The notes under the pieces were generated by a model, which saw only the letters and a list, made by a program, of their open reading frames with translations, was not told where the DNA came from and ran no database searches. A program made the position numbers and the translations under genes. Positions 23,515 through 31,177 of a DNA stretch of 33,189 nucleotides are shown here, piece by piece; the stretch's first letter is position 1; the number at the start of each line of letters is the position of its first letter. This DNA comes from a virus, in the IMG/VR virus record IMGVR_UViG_3300025828_000083, positions 1 through 33,189 of that record; one strand, written 5' to 3'.

Positions 23515-24126
23515 ATGGGCGCGGCTGCTGGTCCGGGCGGTGACTCGGGGGGTGGACCGGGGGAGGATATAGGCCAAGATGATACGCTTGGCGAACTTGA
23601 TGCCATGCCTGCTACGGCAGATGACTTTGGCCCAGCCAGTGGGTTTGGGTTAGGAAGCCTAGAGGCGGCACAAGAAGCTGCTGCTGCAAATTCTTTTGCT
23701 GGGATTGGCGATAGCTTTGCCATTACACCTGACATGGTTGAGAAGGCGTATCAGACCCTTCCTAATGAAAAGTCGTATCTTGGGCTTCTTGGATTGTTTA
23801 ATTTATTAAACCCATCAAAGATGACACCGGGATTCAATCCAAACGCTAAACAGCCGACAGTGGGCTTTGGTGTTCCGACAGATGACAACCCTAATGCTCT
23901 GGCAGGCTGGGGCATCGCGCCTGCTAATTCGCTTTCTGATGATGGTGGTTTAGGTGGTGGAGACGGCTTGTTGCGTTTAGCCCAGTCATCTCCATTTCGG
24001 CAAGCTGGATCAGGTATTCTCAACGCTCCATCCCCGATTCCAACATATACCCCGCCGCAGTATCAGTTCTTAAATAATTGGTGGGAAGGGAATGACTTTA
24101 TCCCGGCACCACTGACGAGGATTTAA
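23515..24126 (+). CDS. Gly/Ala/Pro-rich protein, probable virion component
   Basis: The 203-residue protein begins MGAAAGPGGDSGGGPGEDIG. It is acidic, low in lysine (four) and mostly disordered in appearance, with helical pieces ('SLEAAQEAAAANSFAGIG', 'YLGLLGLFNLLNP') and an aromatic end ('QYQFLNNWWEGNDF'). Around residue 145 'DDGGLGGGDGLLRL' comes close to an RTX calcium-binding repeat but has one glycine too many. No Shine-Dalgarno is obvious. Its place between the HlyC-like gene and ejection proteins suggests a tail or internal protein; I do not recognise a family. Confidence 0.6.
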   Translation: MGAAAGPGGDSGGGPGEDIGQDDTLGELDAMPATADDFGPASGFGLGSLEAAQEAAAANSFAGIGDSFAITPDMVEKAYQTLPNEKSYLGLLGLFNLLNPSKMTPGFNPNAKQPTVGFGVPTDDNPNALAGWGIAPANSLSDDGGLGGGDGLLRLAQSSPFRQAGSGILNAPSPIPTYTPPQYQFLNNWWEGNDFIPAPLTRI

Positions 24127-24127
24127 C

Positions 24128-24181
24128 ATGATGCACATCATCCCAGCTTTAATTGACATTATCAGGAATGTGGTCGGTTGA
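24128..24181 (+). CDS. 17-residue hydrophobic/amphipathic peptide
   Basis: The ATG at 24128 has GAGGA six bases upstream, a better ribosome site than its neighbours have. It encodes MMHIIPALIDIIRNVVG and stops at TGA immediately before the GTG of the GNAT-like gene (TGAGTG). The peptide is strongly hydrophobic with Asp and Arg on one side. It may be a translational lead-in for the next gene, a tiny membrane-active peptide, or both. The sequence alone cannot decide. Confidence 0.4.
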   Translation: MMHIIPALIDIIRNVVG

Positions 24182-24562
24182 GTGCTGTTAAAGGTAACCC
24201 CAGAAAAACTAGGCGAGGTTTGGGGCAAGGCATACGAGTGGCTGGCTCCAGCGATTGAGCGCGATGGACTGGTTACAAAAGAAACTGTTTATGACGGGCT
24301 AAAAAGTGGTTATAATCAGTTGTGGGTGTGCGAAACCGCAGCAGCGGTAACATGCCTAGAAGATTACGCCAAAGAACGTGTTTGTTTTATTTGGCTCGCG
24401 GGTGGCAGCGATCTGTCAAAAATCAAAGAAAATATGAGATTCATAGAGGCGTGGGCATTTGAAAACGGGTGCAGCCGAATGAGGGTCACAGGCCGCAAGG
24501 GGTGGCTAAGAGTTTTTAAAGATTATAGCGAGCCATATATAACGATGGAAAAGAAGATATGA
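24182..24562 (+). CDS. GNAT-like acetyltransferase, phage type
   Basis: The 126-residue protein starts with GTG directly after the tiny peptide's stop. Layout fits short phage GNAT proteins: an N-terminal helix pair ('LGEVWGKAYEWLAPAIERDG'), 'VYDGLKSGYNQLWVCE', central strands 'RVCFIWLAGG', then 'MRFIEAWAFENGCSRMRVTGRKGWLRVFKDYSE'. The last is the 'A...G...W...' end seen in phage relatives. The acetyl-CoA loop (Q/RxxGxG/A) is not clearly present, so catalysis is uncertain. Such genes are often found among ejection-protein genes. Confidence 0.6.
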   Translation: MLLKVTPEKLGEVWGKAYEWLAPAIERDGLVTKETVYDGLKSGYNQLWVCETAAAVTCLEDYAKERVCFIWLAGGSDLSKIKENMRFIEAWAFENGCSRMRVTGRKGWLRVFKDYSEPYITMEKKI

Positions 24563-25383
24563 CGAGCAAGAGTAAGCCAGTAGGTCAGTCGCAAACGGTT
24601 GTGAACAGAGACCCTTGGGGACCGCAACAGGAATACCTCAAGACGGGTTTTGAACGTGCTGAGACTGATATTCTAAATAATCCGGCACAGTATTATCCAA
24701 ACTCGACTGTTGTGCCGTTCTCAAGCCAAACAGAGAGTGCTTTGCAGCGCCAAGAGGATCGAGCCACGATGGGTTCTCCACTTGTGCAGGCCGCGCAAGG
24801 CGAGGCGCAGAGGACAATTCAGGGCGATTATTTAAACTCTAATCCATATTTACAGCAGGCCATGCAGGCTGCTGCGCGTCCAATGGTCGAGAATTTTCAA
24901 GATACAATCATGCCATCTATTCAAGGCGGCTTCTCTGGTCGGGGCCGATATGGTTCAGGGCTTCAGGCTTATCAGCAGCAGAAGGCTGGCTCTAACTTGA
25001 TGCGTGAATTGGGCGACATGGGCGCTCGGATGTCATACGCTGACTATGGCGCAGAACGTGGCAGGCAACAGAATGCACTAACGCAGGCGGCTCCACTGGC
25101 GGCTCAAGACTATCTCGATATTTCTCAACAAGCACAGGCAGGCGCTCTCAGAGAGGCGCAGGCTGGCGCAGAACTTCAAGATCAGATCAACAGGTTCAAC
25201 TTTGAACAAAACGCACCTAAGACCGCCTTGCAGCAATACATGTCCATTATCGGTGGTGGTTCGTTTGGCGGTACGGAAACAGAATCTTCCCCGATATTCC
25301 AGAATAGGGCAGCAGAGAATGTTGGCCTGTTAGCGACAGGGGCAGGCGCTGCAGCAGATATAGCGAGCATCTTTAAAAAATGA
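24559..25383 (+). CDS. Internal virion / tail protein
   Basis: The 274-residue protein is Gln/Ala/Gly-rich and helical: 'PWGPQQEYLKTGFERAETDIL', repeated 'QAMQAAARP', 'LQAYQQQKAGSNLMRELGDM'. It closes with a Gly-rich stretch and 'AGAAADIASIFKK'. This composition is typical of small ejected proteins of podoviruses (P22 gp7 role). The ATG overlaps the preceding stop (ATGA). Function is inferred from composition and place in the ejection-gene cluster. Confidence 0.65.
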   Translation: MTSKSKPVGQSQTVVNRDPWGPQQEYLKTGFERAETDILNNPAQYYPNSTVVPFSSQTESALQRQEDRATMGSPLVQAAQGEAQRTIQGDYLNSNPYLQQAMQAAARPMVENFQDTIMPSIQGGFSGRGRYGSGLQAYQQQKAGSNLMRELGDMGARMSYADYGAERGRQQNALTQAAPLAAQDYLDISQQAQAGALREAQAGAELQDQINRFNFEQNAPKTALQQYMSIIGGGSFGGTETESSPIFQNRAAENVGLLATGAGAAADIASIFKK

Positions 25384-26477
25384 GTGGTATCCTTAGTAAT
25401 ATTTTTGATTTTGCAAAGAGTAATCGTGGGCAGCGCCTTGGCGCGGGTCTTCGCGGGATGGGCGCTGGGCTTCTGCAGGCTGGCGCTCCACGGGTAGGCG
25501 CTCCCGGTCCTAATCCGTGGGCTGTTGGGCTGGGCGGCTTCTCTGGTGGCGTCGATGCTTACGACAAGAAGATGCAAGCAGAAGAGATGCAGGCGCTGCA
25601 AAAGCAAATGGTCGAGGCTAAACTTGCTAAACAGAAAAGGGAAGAGCGGCAGGCACGGGCAAGGTCTGCGTATGCTAACATGCAGGGCGTAAACACACGG
25701 CCTGATGGTTCCGGGGCTACACGAACAGACCTTCTTCGAGGCGCTTACCCAGAGGAATTTGCAAAAGCTGAAATAGAACAAATGATGCCATCCCGGTCTG
25801 GCACGCCTATGTCTATTAAGGAGTGGGAACGGTTCAGCGCGATGACGCCAGAAGAGAAAGAGCAATATTTGCGAATGAAACGAGCGCAACAACTTGTTGA
25901 TATTGGTGGGGCTTTCGCTGCTGTTAGCCCAGTAGACCCTACGCAAGTAACTCAAATTGCAGAAAAGACACTCAATCCCGGAGAGGAGCCTGCCGTCAGA
26001 ATGGAGCAGGCTGCTGCATCTGCTGAAGGGACGGCTGTTGGGAAAGAGGCTGGCGAAGCAAAGGCGCGGCTTTCTGCTGCTATTGCAACATACCCCAAAC
26101 TAGAGGGCGTTGTTAACACTCTCAAGGATTTAGGGAAAAAGGCATCTTATAGCTGGGCCAGTCGAGCAAAAGATGAAATCGCTATCCAAATGGGTGGGGA
26201 AGCGAGTGAAGGCGCTATTGCGAGAGGCGCTTATATTGCCACAGTTAAAAACAATATTCTGCCATTGTTGCGCCAGACATTTGGCGCTGCATTCACAGCG
26301 GCAGAGAGTGACAGTTTGCTGGCTACCCTTGGTGACCCCAATACGCACCCGTCCATTAAGGATGCTGTCTTAGAGGCTTTCATTGCCCAAAAATATGCGG
26401 ATATCCAAGCCATGCAGCGACAAGTTGGTGGTAATGAAGATGCCACAGATTTAAAAACGAAATATGGTCTTGAGTGA
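25380..26477 (+). CDS. Internal virion / ejection protein
   Basis: The 365-residue protein begins with a Gly-rich hydrophobic segment ('RLGAGLRGMGAGLLQAGAP'). A Gln/Lys/Glu coiled coil follows near 63-97, then a helical domain with many alanines and a C-terminal helical piece containing 'LLRQTFGAAFTAAESDSLLATLGDP'. That last motif recurs in phage internal proteins. It overlaps both neighbours by one to four bases. It probably enters the host with the DNA; no enzymatic motif is visible. Confidence 0.65.
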   Translation: MSGILSNIFDFAKSNRGQRLGAGLRGMGAGLLQAGAPRVGAPGPNPWAVGLGGFSGGVDAYDKKMQAEEMQALQKQMVEAKLAKQKREERQARARSAYANMQGVNTRPDGSGATRTDLLRGAYPEEFAKAEIEQMMPSRSGTPMSIKEWERFSAMTPEEKEQYLRMKRAQQLVDIGGAFAAVSPVDPTQVTQIAEKTLNPGEEPAVRMEQAAASAEGTAVGKEAGEAKARLSAAIATYPKLEGVVNTLKDLGKKASYSWASRAKDEIAIQMGGEASEGAIARGAYIATVKNNILPLLRQTFGAAFTAAESDSLLATLGDPNTHPSIKDAVLEAFIAQKYADIQAMQRQVGGNEDATDLKTKYGLE

Positions 26478-28012
26478 TGGCAGATATTGCAAAAGTAAAG
26501 CGCAACATAGGTAAGATGATCGACGGCGGTGCGACTGAGGCTGAGATCGACAGCTATATAGCCAGTGAGGGCGTCACCCTTGGTCAATTAAAGTTAGGTC
26601 CGAAACCTTCGGCCCAGCCTGAAAATTCAGAGCGCAAGCCTGAAAATTTAGAGCGCAAGCCTGTATTTAGCGGTGCTTTATTGCCCATCACGAGATATGA
26701 TAACGACGATGTAGAGTTTGACCCCAACGCTGGCATCGTGGGTTCTTTAAAGCGTGCTATAGAGGCTCCAAGCGCTGCTATGCGCGGTGAGTTTGACCCT
26801 TTAAGCCCAGAGGGTGGCATGCGTGCTTTGGAAGTTGCAACGGCATTTTCTCCAGCGCCGATGACATCAAAAGCATTTCCTGCAAGTGGTCTATTCGCGC
26901 CCCGGACAAAAGTTCCTACGCGAAAAGAATTAAAGAAGGCAACCGATGAAGGGTATCGGGCGGCACGAGAGTTAAATGCCGAATATAAACCAGAAGCGAT
27001 AGCAACATGGGCCAGAGAAACTATTAATCAACTGAATGCGGATGGAAGAATTAAAGAAACCTATCCAGAAGTACACGGGCTGCTTAAGAAGCTTGCCTTC
27101 CCACCAAGAGGGGCGAAGTCAATTTCTCTTGAGATTGTTGACGCGATATACAGGGAACTTGGTAGGCTCGGCGGTGCTGCGGAGCCTTACAAGGCTGCAA
27201 CGGCTAACATTGTGCAAAAAAGTTTGGACGATTTTCACGCAAATCTTGGCCCCAGAGATATGGCTGGGGGTACAGGCTACCCATCGGCGGCAGCGGAAAT
27301 CCTCAAGGAAGCCAGAGGCAATGCGGCTGCAGGGTTTCGTTCAGACAACATCACAGGGCTTGAAAAAACAATTAAGCGACGAACCGCAGCGGCTGGTTCA
27401 GGTCGGAACATGGACAACCAAATCCGGCAGCGCCTCACAACATTTATTGAAAGTAGAAAAGGGTCTCGTGGTCTTACCGCGTCCGAAGAGAAAGCAATAG
27501 ATGATATCATTATGGGTAAGCCAACAAAGAATGCTTTGCGCTACTTTGGCAACCTTTTTGGTGGTGGTGGCGGCATTATGTCAACAATGCAAGGGGCAGC
27601 GGCTAGTGGTTTGGGCTTCAGCGCGTTTGGCCCAGCGGGACTTGTTGCTGGCTTGGTGCCGCCAGCTATAGGTGCTGTGATGCGCCAAACAGGAGGGGCT
27701 ATGGCGAAGCGTGAATTAAAAGAGCTTGATAAGTTGATGCGATCCCGATCCCCATTAAACCGAAAAAGGCTAGGGAACGACATGCCGCCTCAAGCTGTGG
27801 GAGCGCCTCCTTCTGACGTTCCATTGCTTCCATCACCTTCCCCGCAAGGGTTGCCTATGCCGCCTGCTACAAGCCTTAGGAGTGGCGTTGGTTCGCGTGC
27901 TGGTCTGTTGTCCTTGATGAATGATGGGCAGCAATTGCCTGCTCCTGAAATCGACGTAAAAAAGCCAATGTATGGTTCTCCCGGCCTTCTATTTTATGAC
28001 AAACGGATTTAA
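26477..28012 (+). CDS. Internal virion / ejection protein with membrane-like Gly/Ala segment
   Basis: This 511-residue protein has a helical N-terminal region with a short duplicated motif 'SERKPENLERKP' near residue 55. A helical central domain (about 150-340) follows, then a Gly/Ala-rich hydrophobic stretch around 350-400 ('GAAASGLGFSAFGPAGLVAG') and a Pro-rich basic tail. The layout resembles proteins that insert in the host envelope during DNA entry (P22 gp16/gp20 role). A GTG three bases before the ATG is also possible. The ATG shares a base with the upstream stop. Confidence 0.65.
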   Translation: MADIAKVKRNIGKMIDGGATEAEIDSYIASEGVTLGQLKLGPKPSAQPENSERKPENLERKPVFSGALLPITRYDNDDVEFDPNAGIVGSLKRAIEAPSAAMRGEFDPLSPEGGMRALEVATAFSPAPMTSKAFPASGLFAPRTKVPTRKELKKATDEGYRAARELNAEYKPEAIATWARETINQLNADGRIKETYPEVHGLLKKLAFPPRGAKSISLEIVDAIYRELGRLGGAAEPYKAATANIVQKSLDDFHANLGPRDMAGGTGYPSAAAEILKEARGNAAAGFRSDNITGLEKTIKRRTAAAGSGRNMDNQIRQRLTTFIESRKGSRGLTASEEKAIDDIIMGKPTKNALRYFGNLFGGGGGIMSTMQGAAASGLGFSAFGPAGLVAGLVPPAIGAVMRQTGGAMAKRELKELDKLMRSRSPLNRKRLGNDMPPQAVGAPPSDVPLLPSPSPQGLPMPPATSLRSGVGSRAGLLSLMNDGQQLPAPEIDVKKPMYGSPGLLFYDKRI

Positions 28013-28015
28013 GCA

Positions 28016-29221
28016 ATGAGTGAAATCAGAGATTTAAGCGTAACAGACGCAAGCAACAATGATCCTGCCTTTGGCTTTCCAGAGAACATGAACCCGTCAG
28101 ACGTTAATGACAATCTGCGTCGAATTTTAGGTGCAATTAAGAGGTGGTACGCAGATACAAATGGCACCCTTGCGACGACAGGGTCGAGCAATGCCTATGT
28201 CTTGGCAGCGAATGCTACTGTTGCGTCTTATCAAGCTGGTGACGTTTATTTGTTCAGCGCAAACCATACGAACACTGGCGCAGCAACAATTGATGTGGAT
28301 GGTCTAGGTACAAAGGCGTTAGAGATTAATGGCGCGGCGGTTGCGTCTGGTGATATAGAAAGCGGAAAATTCTTCTTAGCTATTTATGACGGCACGGCGT
28401 TTCAGCTTACGCGTTTATCTCCTGCTGTTGTAGACTTTGCTGTAACAGCGGCGTCTAACGGCGGCGCGGCGGTCGCATCTAACGCTGTATCCGTTGACCC
28501 AAACAACGCCACAGACACGGCGATTGCTGCGGGGGATGAAATTCTATTCGCGGACGCTGATGACAGCAACAACGTCAAAAAGGACACGGTGCAGGGTATT
28601 CTTGATCTTGTACCATCCGCTACGGCTGGCCTTCAATCTATCCAAGTATTCACTTCAGGTGGAACATGGACAAAACCAGCCGGAATTACCAAAGTCAAAG
28701 TCACCGTTGTTGGCGGTGGCGGTGGCGGTGCTGGCGGTAACTCTAGCTACCGCACAGGCGGCGGCGGCGGTGGCGGTGGTGCCGCCATTGAATTTATTGA
28801 TGTTACTGGAACTTCTAGTGAAACAGTTACCATCGGCGCTGGCGGTGCTGCTGGCGGGTCAAATAGTGCTGGTAGTGCCGGAGGTACTTCGTCGTTTGGT
28901 TCGTTCTGTTCTGCAACAGGTGGCGGCGGCGGGTCTGCCGAAGGAAGCGGGACGCGTGCGGGTGGCACAGGAGGCGCGGGGTCTGGCGGCGACATTAACA
29001 TTACAGGTCAAGCTGGTGATGGCGTTCAGACGAATGATAATCAATCTGGCGCGACAGGTGGTTCTTCAATTCTTGGAGGCGGTGGACGTGGAGGCGGTCT
29101 TGCTGCAAGCGCAACAGGTGGCGCTGGAGGAAACTACGGCGGCGGCGGGGCATCCACTTCCGGGTCGCAAGCTGGCGGTGCTGGTGCTGGCGGTATAGTA
29201 ATCGTTGAGGAGTACGCATAA
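28016..29221 (+). CDS. Tail fibre with polyglycine adhesin-like tip
   Basis: The 401-residue protein has an N-terminal part with the common fibre start 'NMNPSDVNDNLRRILGAIKRWYAD' (about 25-48). A beta-rich shaft follows. From about residue 210 there is a 'SGGTWTKPAGITKVKVTVVGGG' module leading into about 160 residues dominated by Gly and Ser, closing with 'AGGIVIVEEYA'. This C-terminal module is known in phage fibres and resembles the polyglycine-sandwich adhesin of T4-like gp38. It likely binds the host receptor. The stop shares a base with the assembly protein's start. Confidence 0.85.
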   Translation: MSEIRDLSVTDASNNDPAFGFPENMNPSDVNDNLRRILGAIKRWYADTNGTLATTGSSNAYVLAANATVASYQAGDVYLFSANHTNTGAATIDVDGLGTKALEINGAAVASGDIESGKFFLAIYDGTAFQLTRLSPAVVDFAVTAASNGGAAVASNAVSVDPNNATDTAIAAGDEILFADADDSNNVKKDTVQGILDLVPSATAGLQSIQVFTSGGTWTKPAGITKVKVTVVGGGGGGAGGNSSYRTGGGGGGGGAAIEFIDVTGTSSETVTIGAGGAAGGSNSAGSAGGTSSFGSFCSATGGGGGSAEGSGTRAGGTGGAGSGGDINITGQAGDGVQTNDNQSGATGGSSILGGGGRGGGLAASATGGAGGNYGGGGASTSGSQAGGAGAGGIVIVEEYA

Positions 29222-29565
29222 TGAAACGCGCTCTTGTTCAAGGCACACGTATCTGTGAGTTTATCGCAACGGAAGCTGATCAATTCCCCGTGCATGAAAG
29301 CATGGTCTGGGTTAATGTGCCTAATAACACGACGACACAAGACACTTACGAAAACGGTGCCGTCGTAAAGTATCAATATCCAGATTTAACATGGTCAGAT
29401 ATTCGAGCAACTCGAAACAATCTGCTTGCAGCGTCGGATTGGCGAGCGATGTCTGACGTGCCTGTCATGTCAAATGAGTGGCGGGATTACCGTCAATCCT
29501 TGCGCGACATTCCAGAGACGTATTCAAGTCCGAGCGATGTTGTCTGGCCCGTTGAGCCTGACTAA
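29221..29565 (+). CDS. Tail-fibre assembly/chaperone-like protein
   Basis: The 114-residue protein has a small beta N-terminal domain ('RICEFIATEADQFPVHESMVWVNVP') and a C-terminal helical part 'IRATRNNLLAASDWRAM', then 'NEWRDYRQSLRDIPE'. The latter is the characteristic end of fibre assembly proteins (Phage_tail_APC-like). It directly follows the fibre gene (TAATG), as expected for a partner chaperone. Confidence 0.75.
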   Translation: MKRALVQGTRICEFIATEADQFPVHESMVWVNVPNNTTTQDTYENGAVVKYQYPDLTWSDIRATRNNLLAASDWRAMSDVPVMSNEWRDYRQSLRDIPETYSSPSDVVWPVEPD

Positions 29566-29567
29566 TC

Positions 29568-30098
29568 ATGGACCCGGTAACAATTGGATTAGCTATCGCC
29601 GGGGCAAAGAAACTGGTCGAGACTGCGGGTGATCTCAAAGAGATTGTCGGCGGTATCGACAATTTGCTGTCTGCACAGGAAGCCAAGCCACCAAAAAAGA
29701 AAAAACCAAAAACGCGGATGCAGCAAATTTTGAGGATGCGGTCCGGCGATGCAGACTACGACGACGAGACCAGTATCTCGTCTGTTGCCAACGATGTGTT
29801 GGAGGCGCGGCAGCAAGAGGCGGCAATAGAATCGCTTAAAAAAGAGATCGACCGGAAGTGGGGACAAGGCACATGGGACAGCATTGTTGATGAGCGTGAA
29901 AAGAGAATAGCGGCAAAGGCAGAAAAGCAGAAGAAAGCCAAGGCAGCAGCAGCAGCAAAGGCAAGCGAGGACAAAGCATTTTGGGACACCGTGTATCGCT
30001 GGATGCTTGAGGGCTTTAAATTGATATGCGTGCTTGCGGCGGCGGTAGTTGTTGGCGCAATTCTTTGGGCTAATCGCTGCACTGGCGGATACTGTTAA
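29568..30098 (+). CDS. Membrane protein of the late region, unknown role
   Basis: The 176-residue protein begins with an amphipathic helix ('MDPVTIGLAIAGAKKLVETA'). It then has a Lys/Pro linker (PPKKKKPKTR), a coiled-coil core with a long Lys/Ala helix ('KQKKAKAAAAAKASEDK') and one C-terminal membrane segment ('LICVLAAAVVVGAILWA') followed by a cysteine tail. It is just before the basic small proteins and the lysis genes. It may be an envelope or spanin-like protein, but the lone C-terminal anchor does not match a standard class. Confidence 0.65.
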   Translation: MDPVTIGLAIAGAKKLVETAGDLKEIVGGIDNLLSAQEAKPPKKKKPKTRMQQILRMRSGDADYDDETSISSVANDVLEARQQEAAIESLKKEIDRKWGQGTWDSIVDEREKRIAAKAEKQKKAKAAAAAKASEDKAFWDTVYRWMLEGFKLICVLAAAVVVGAILWANRCTGGYC

Positions 30099-30153
30099 TG
30101 GAATTTAGAAGACTGCACACTAGATTTTTTAATAACGACAAAGGGAAACTATA

Positions 30154-30315
30154 ATGGCTGGTTTGTACGATAACATTCACGCTAAACGTAAACGCATTAA
30201 AGCACAAAAGGCAGCGGGTAAAAAACCAGAGAGTATGCGTAAGCCGGGAGCAAAAGGCGCACCAACGGCAAAAGCATTTAAAGCTGCAGCCAAGACAGCA
30301 AAGAAAAGGAAGTGA
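30154..30315 (+). CDS. Small lysine-rich protein 1
   Basis: The 53-residue protein begins MAGLYDNIHAKRKRIKAQKA and is about a third Lys/Arg, with Ala, Gly and Pro. GGGA lies before the ATG. The 'LY(D/E)NI..KRK' start followed by a basic, disordered body is a pattern I recognise from marine phages, where it recurs without a known function. It could bind DNA in the head or coat nucleic acid. Confidence 0.7.
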   Translation: MAGLYDNIHAKRKRIKAQKAAGKKPESMRKPGAKGAPTAKAFKAAAKTAKKRK

Positions 30316-30316
30316 A

Positions 30317-30460
30317 ATGGCAAAAAATCAACCTCATTACTTAGCCAGCGGAAAACTGTACAAAGGTCCAACCCACAAGGCAGGTGGCAAGCTCATGACC
30401 GGAGCAAAGCATACTGCGGCGTCAAAAAACTTGTTCCACTCAAAACCAAAGAAGAAATAA
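30317..30460 (+). CDS. Small lysine-rich protein 2
   Basis: The 47-residue protein begins MAKNQPHYLASGKLYKGPTH and ends in KPKKK. It is basic and has repeated short 'GKLYKG', 'HKAGGKLMTG' and 'KHTA' units. AAGGA seven bases before the ATG gives a good ribosome site. It lies one base after the previous stop. The family is not recognised beyond its resemblance to small basic proteins of marine phages. Confidence 0.7.
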   Translation: MAKNQPHYLASGKLYKGPTHKAGGKLMTGAKHTAASKNLFHSKPKKK

Positions 30461-30462
30461 CG

Positions 30463-30717
30463 ATGGCAACAAAACCCGCAAAAGGTAAAGCCAAAGTCAA
30501 AGTTACAGCCTCTGGCAAAAAAGTCAGCTACGGTCAAGCTGGCAAAGCCAAAGGGGGTGGCCCACGAGTAAAGCCGGGAACTGCAAAAGGCGACGCATAC
30601 TGCGCAAGATCGGCTGGTCAAATGAAAAAGCACCCCAAGGCAGCAAAGAACCCTAATAGCCCGTTGCGTCTTAGCCGTAAGAGGTGGAAGTGTTCTGGGA
30701 GTAACTCGGGGAAATAA
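30463..30717 (+). CDS. Small lysine-rich protein 3 (DUF6321-like)
   Basis: The 84-residue protein has a Lys/Ala/Gly-rich first half. The second half, 'GDAYCARSAGQMKKHPKAAKN', then 'PNSPLRLSRKRWKCSG', with two cysteines, is a block I recall from a conserved phage family (DUF6321-like). It is very basic overall. Function is unknown; DNA or RNA binding is plausible from charge. Confidence 0.75.
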   Translation: MATKPAKGKAKVKVTASGKKVSYGQAGKAKGGGPRVKPGTAKGDAYCARSAGQMKKHPKAAKNPNSPLRLSRKRWKCSGSNSGK

Positions 30718-30721
30718 CACT

Positions 30722-31054
30722 ATGGAACTTGGAACCAGAGAACTCGTTCAATTTATTAGCCTCGTCGCAACTTTAGCCGGGGCTTTTGCGGTTGTGAAAT
30801 CGCAGCTTGCGCGGGTGATTGAAGACCTCAAGAATATTGAAGCAGAAATGCACACAATAAATGACAGGCTCGACACAATCGAAAGCGGGTCGGCTGTCTT
30901 TAAGCATCAGGTCAACGTGCTGGGCAACATACTATCACCCAGCAACCTCGATAAAAAGTCACGCGAAATTGCAGAAGTTAAAAAAGAATTAACGTATCTG
31001 CGCGAGGCTTCTGATAGAATGTACAAAATGCACAATGGCACCCACCCGAAATAA
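30722..31054 (+). CDS. Membrane-anchored coiled-coil protein
   Basis: The 110-residue protein has an N-terminal hydrophobic helix ('LVQFISLVATLAGAFAVV') followed by two coiled-coil heptad regions ('IEDLKNIEAEMHTINDRLDTIE' type and 'IAEVKKELTYLREASDRMY'). A single inner-membrane anchor with a periplasmic coiled coil resembles an i-spanin or DUF2730/holin-accessory protein. The absence of an identified outer-membrane spanin nearby leaves this open. It is five bases after the basic protein gene. Confidence 0.65.
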   Translation: MELGTRELVQFISLVATLAGAFAVVKSQLARVIEDLKNIEAEMHTINDRLDTIESGSAVFKHQVNVLGNILSPSNLDKKSREIAEVKKELTYLREASDRMYKMHNGTHPK

Positions 31055-31066
31055 AGGAGAAAATTA

Positions 31067-31177
31067 ATGTCAAAAGTTAGAAACAAAAGTTACGGTTATG
31101 GGCCTAAAAAAATGGCTGCTGCAAAAAAAGCTAGTAAAAAAACTGGCAAGCCCATAAAAATGACCAAGAAAAAATGA
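31067..31177 (+). CDS. Small lysine-rich protein 4
   Basis: The 36-residue protein begins MSKVRNKSYGYGPKKMAAAK and about 40 percent of it is lysine or arginine. AAGGAGA precedes the ATG, a strong site. The 'SYGYGPKKM' motif is familiar from small marine-phage proteins. Its stop overlaps the endolysin start (ATGA), so it is coupled with lysis-gene translation. The function is unknown. Confidence 0.7.
   Translation: MSKVRNKSYGYGPKKMAAAKKASKKTGKPIKMTKKK

Noticed and set aside
23515-24126. True RTX toxin
   Set aside because: Only one near-match to the repeat exists, in a generally Gly-rich protein; no tandem repeats or secretion genes.
25182-25955. 257-codon minus-strand frame
   Set aside because: It runs opposite two well-supported ejection-protein genes and its product is low-complexity Leu/His/Pro/Ser-rich, a typical shadow.
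28747-29001. Pro-rich minus-strand frame
   Set aside because: It is the antisense of glycine codons, hence polyproline; not a gene.
28494-29198. 234-codon plus-strand frame over the fibre gene
   Set aside because: It is the out-of-frame reading of the Gly-rich repeats, giving only Ala/Val/Leu runs; the fibre frame is clearly real.
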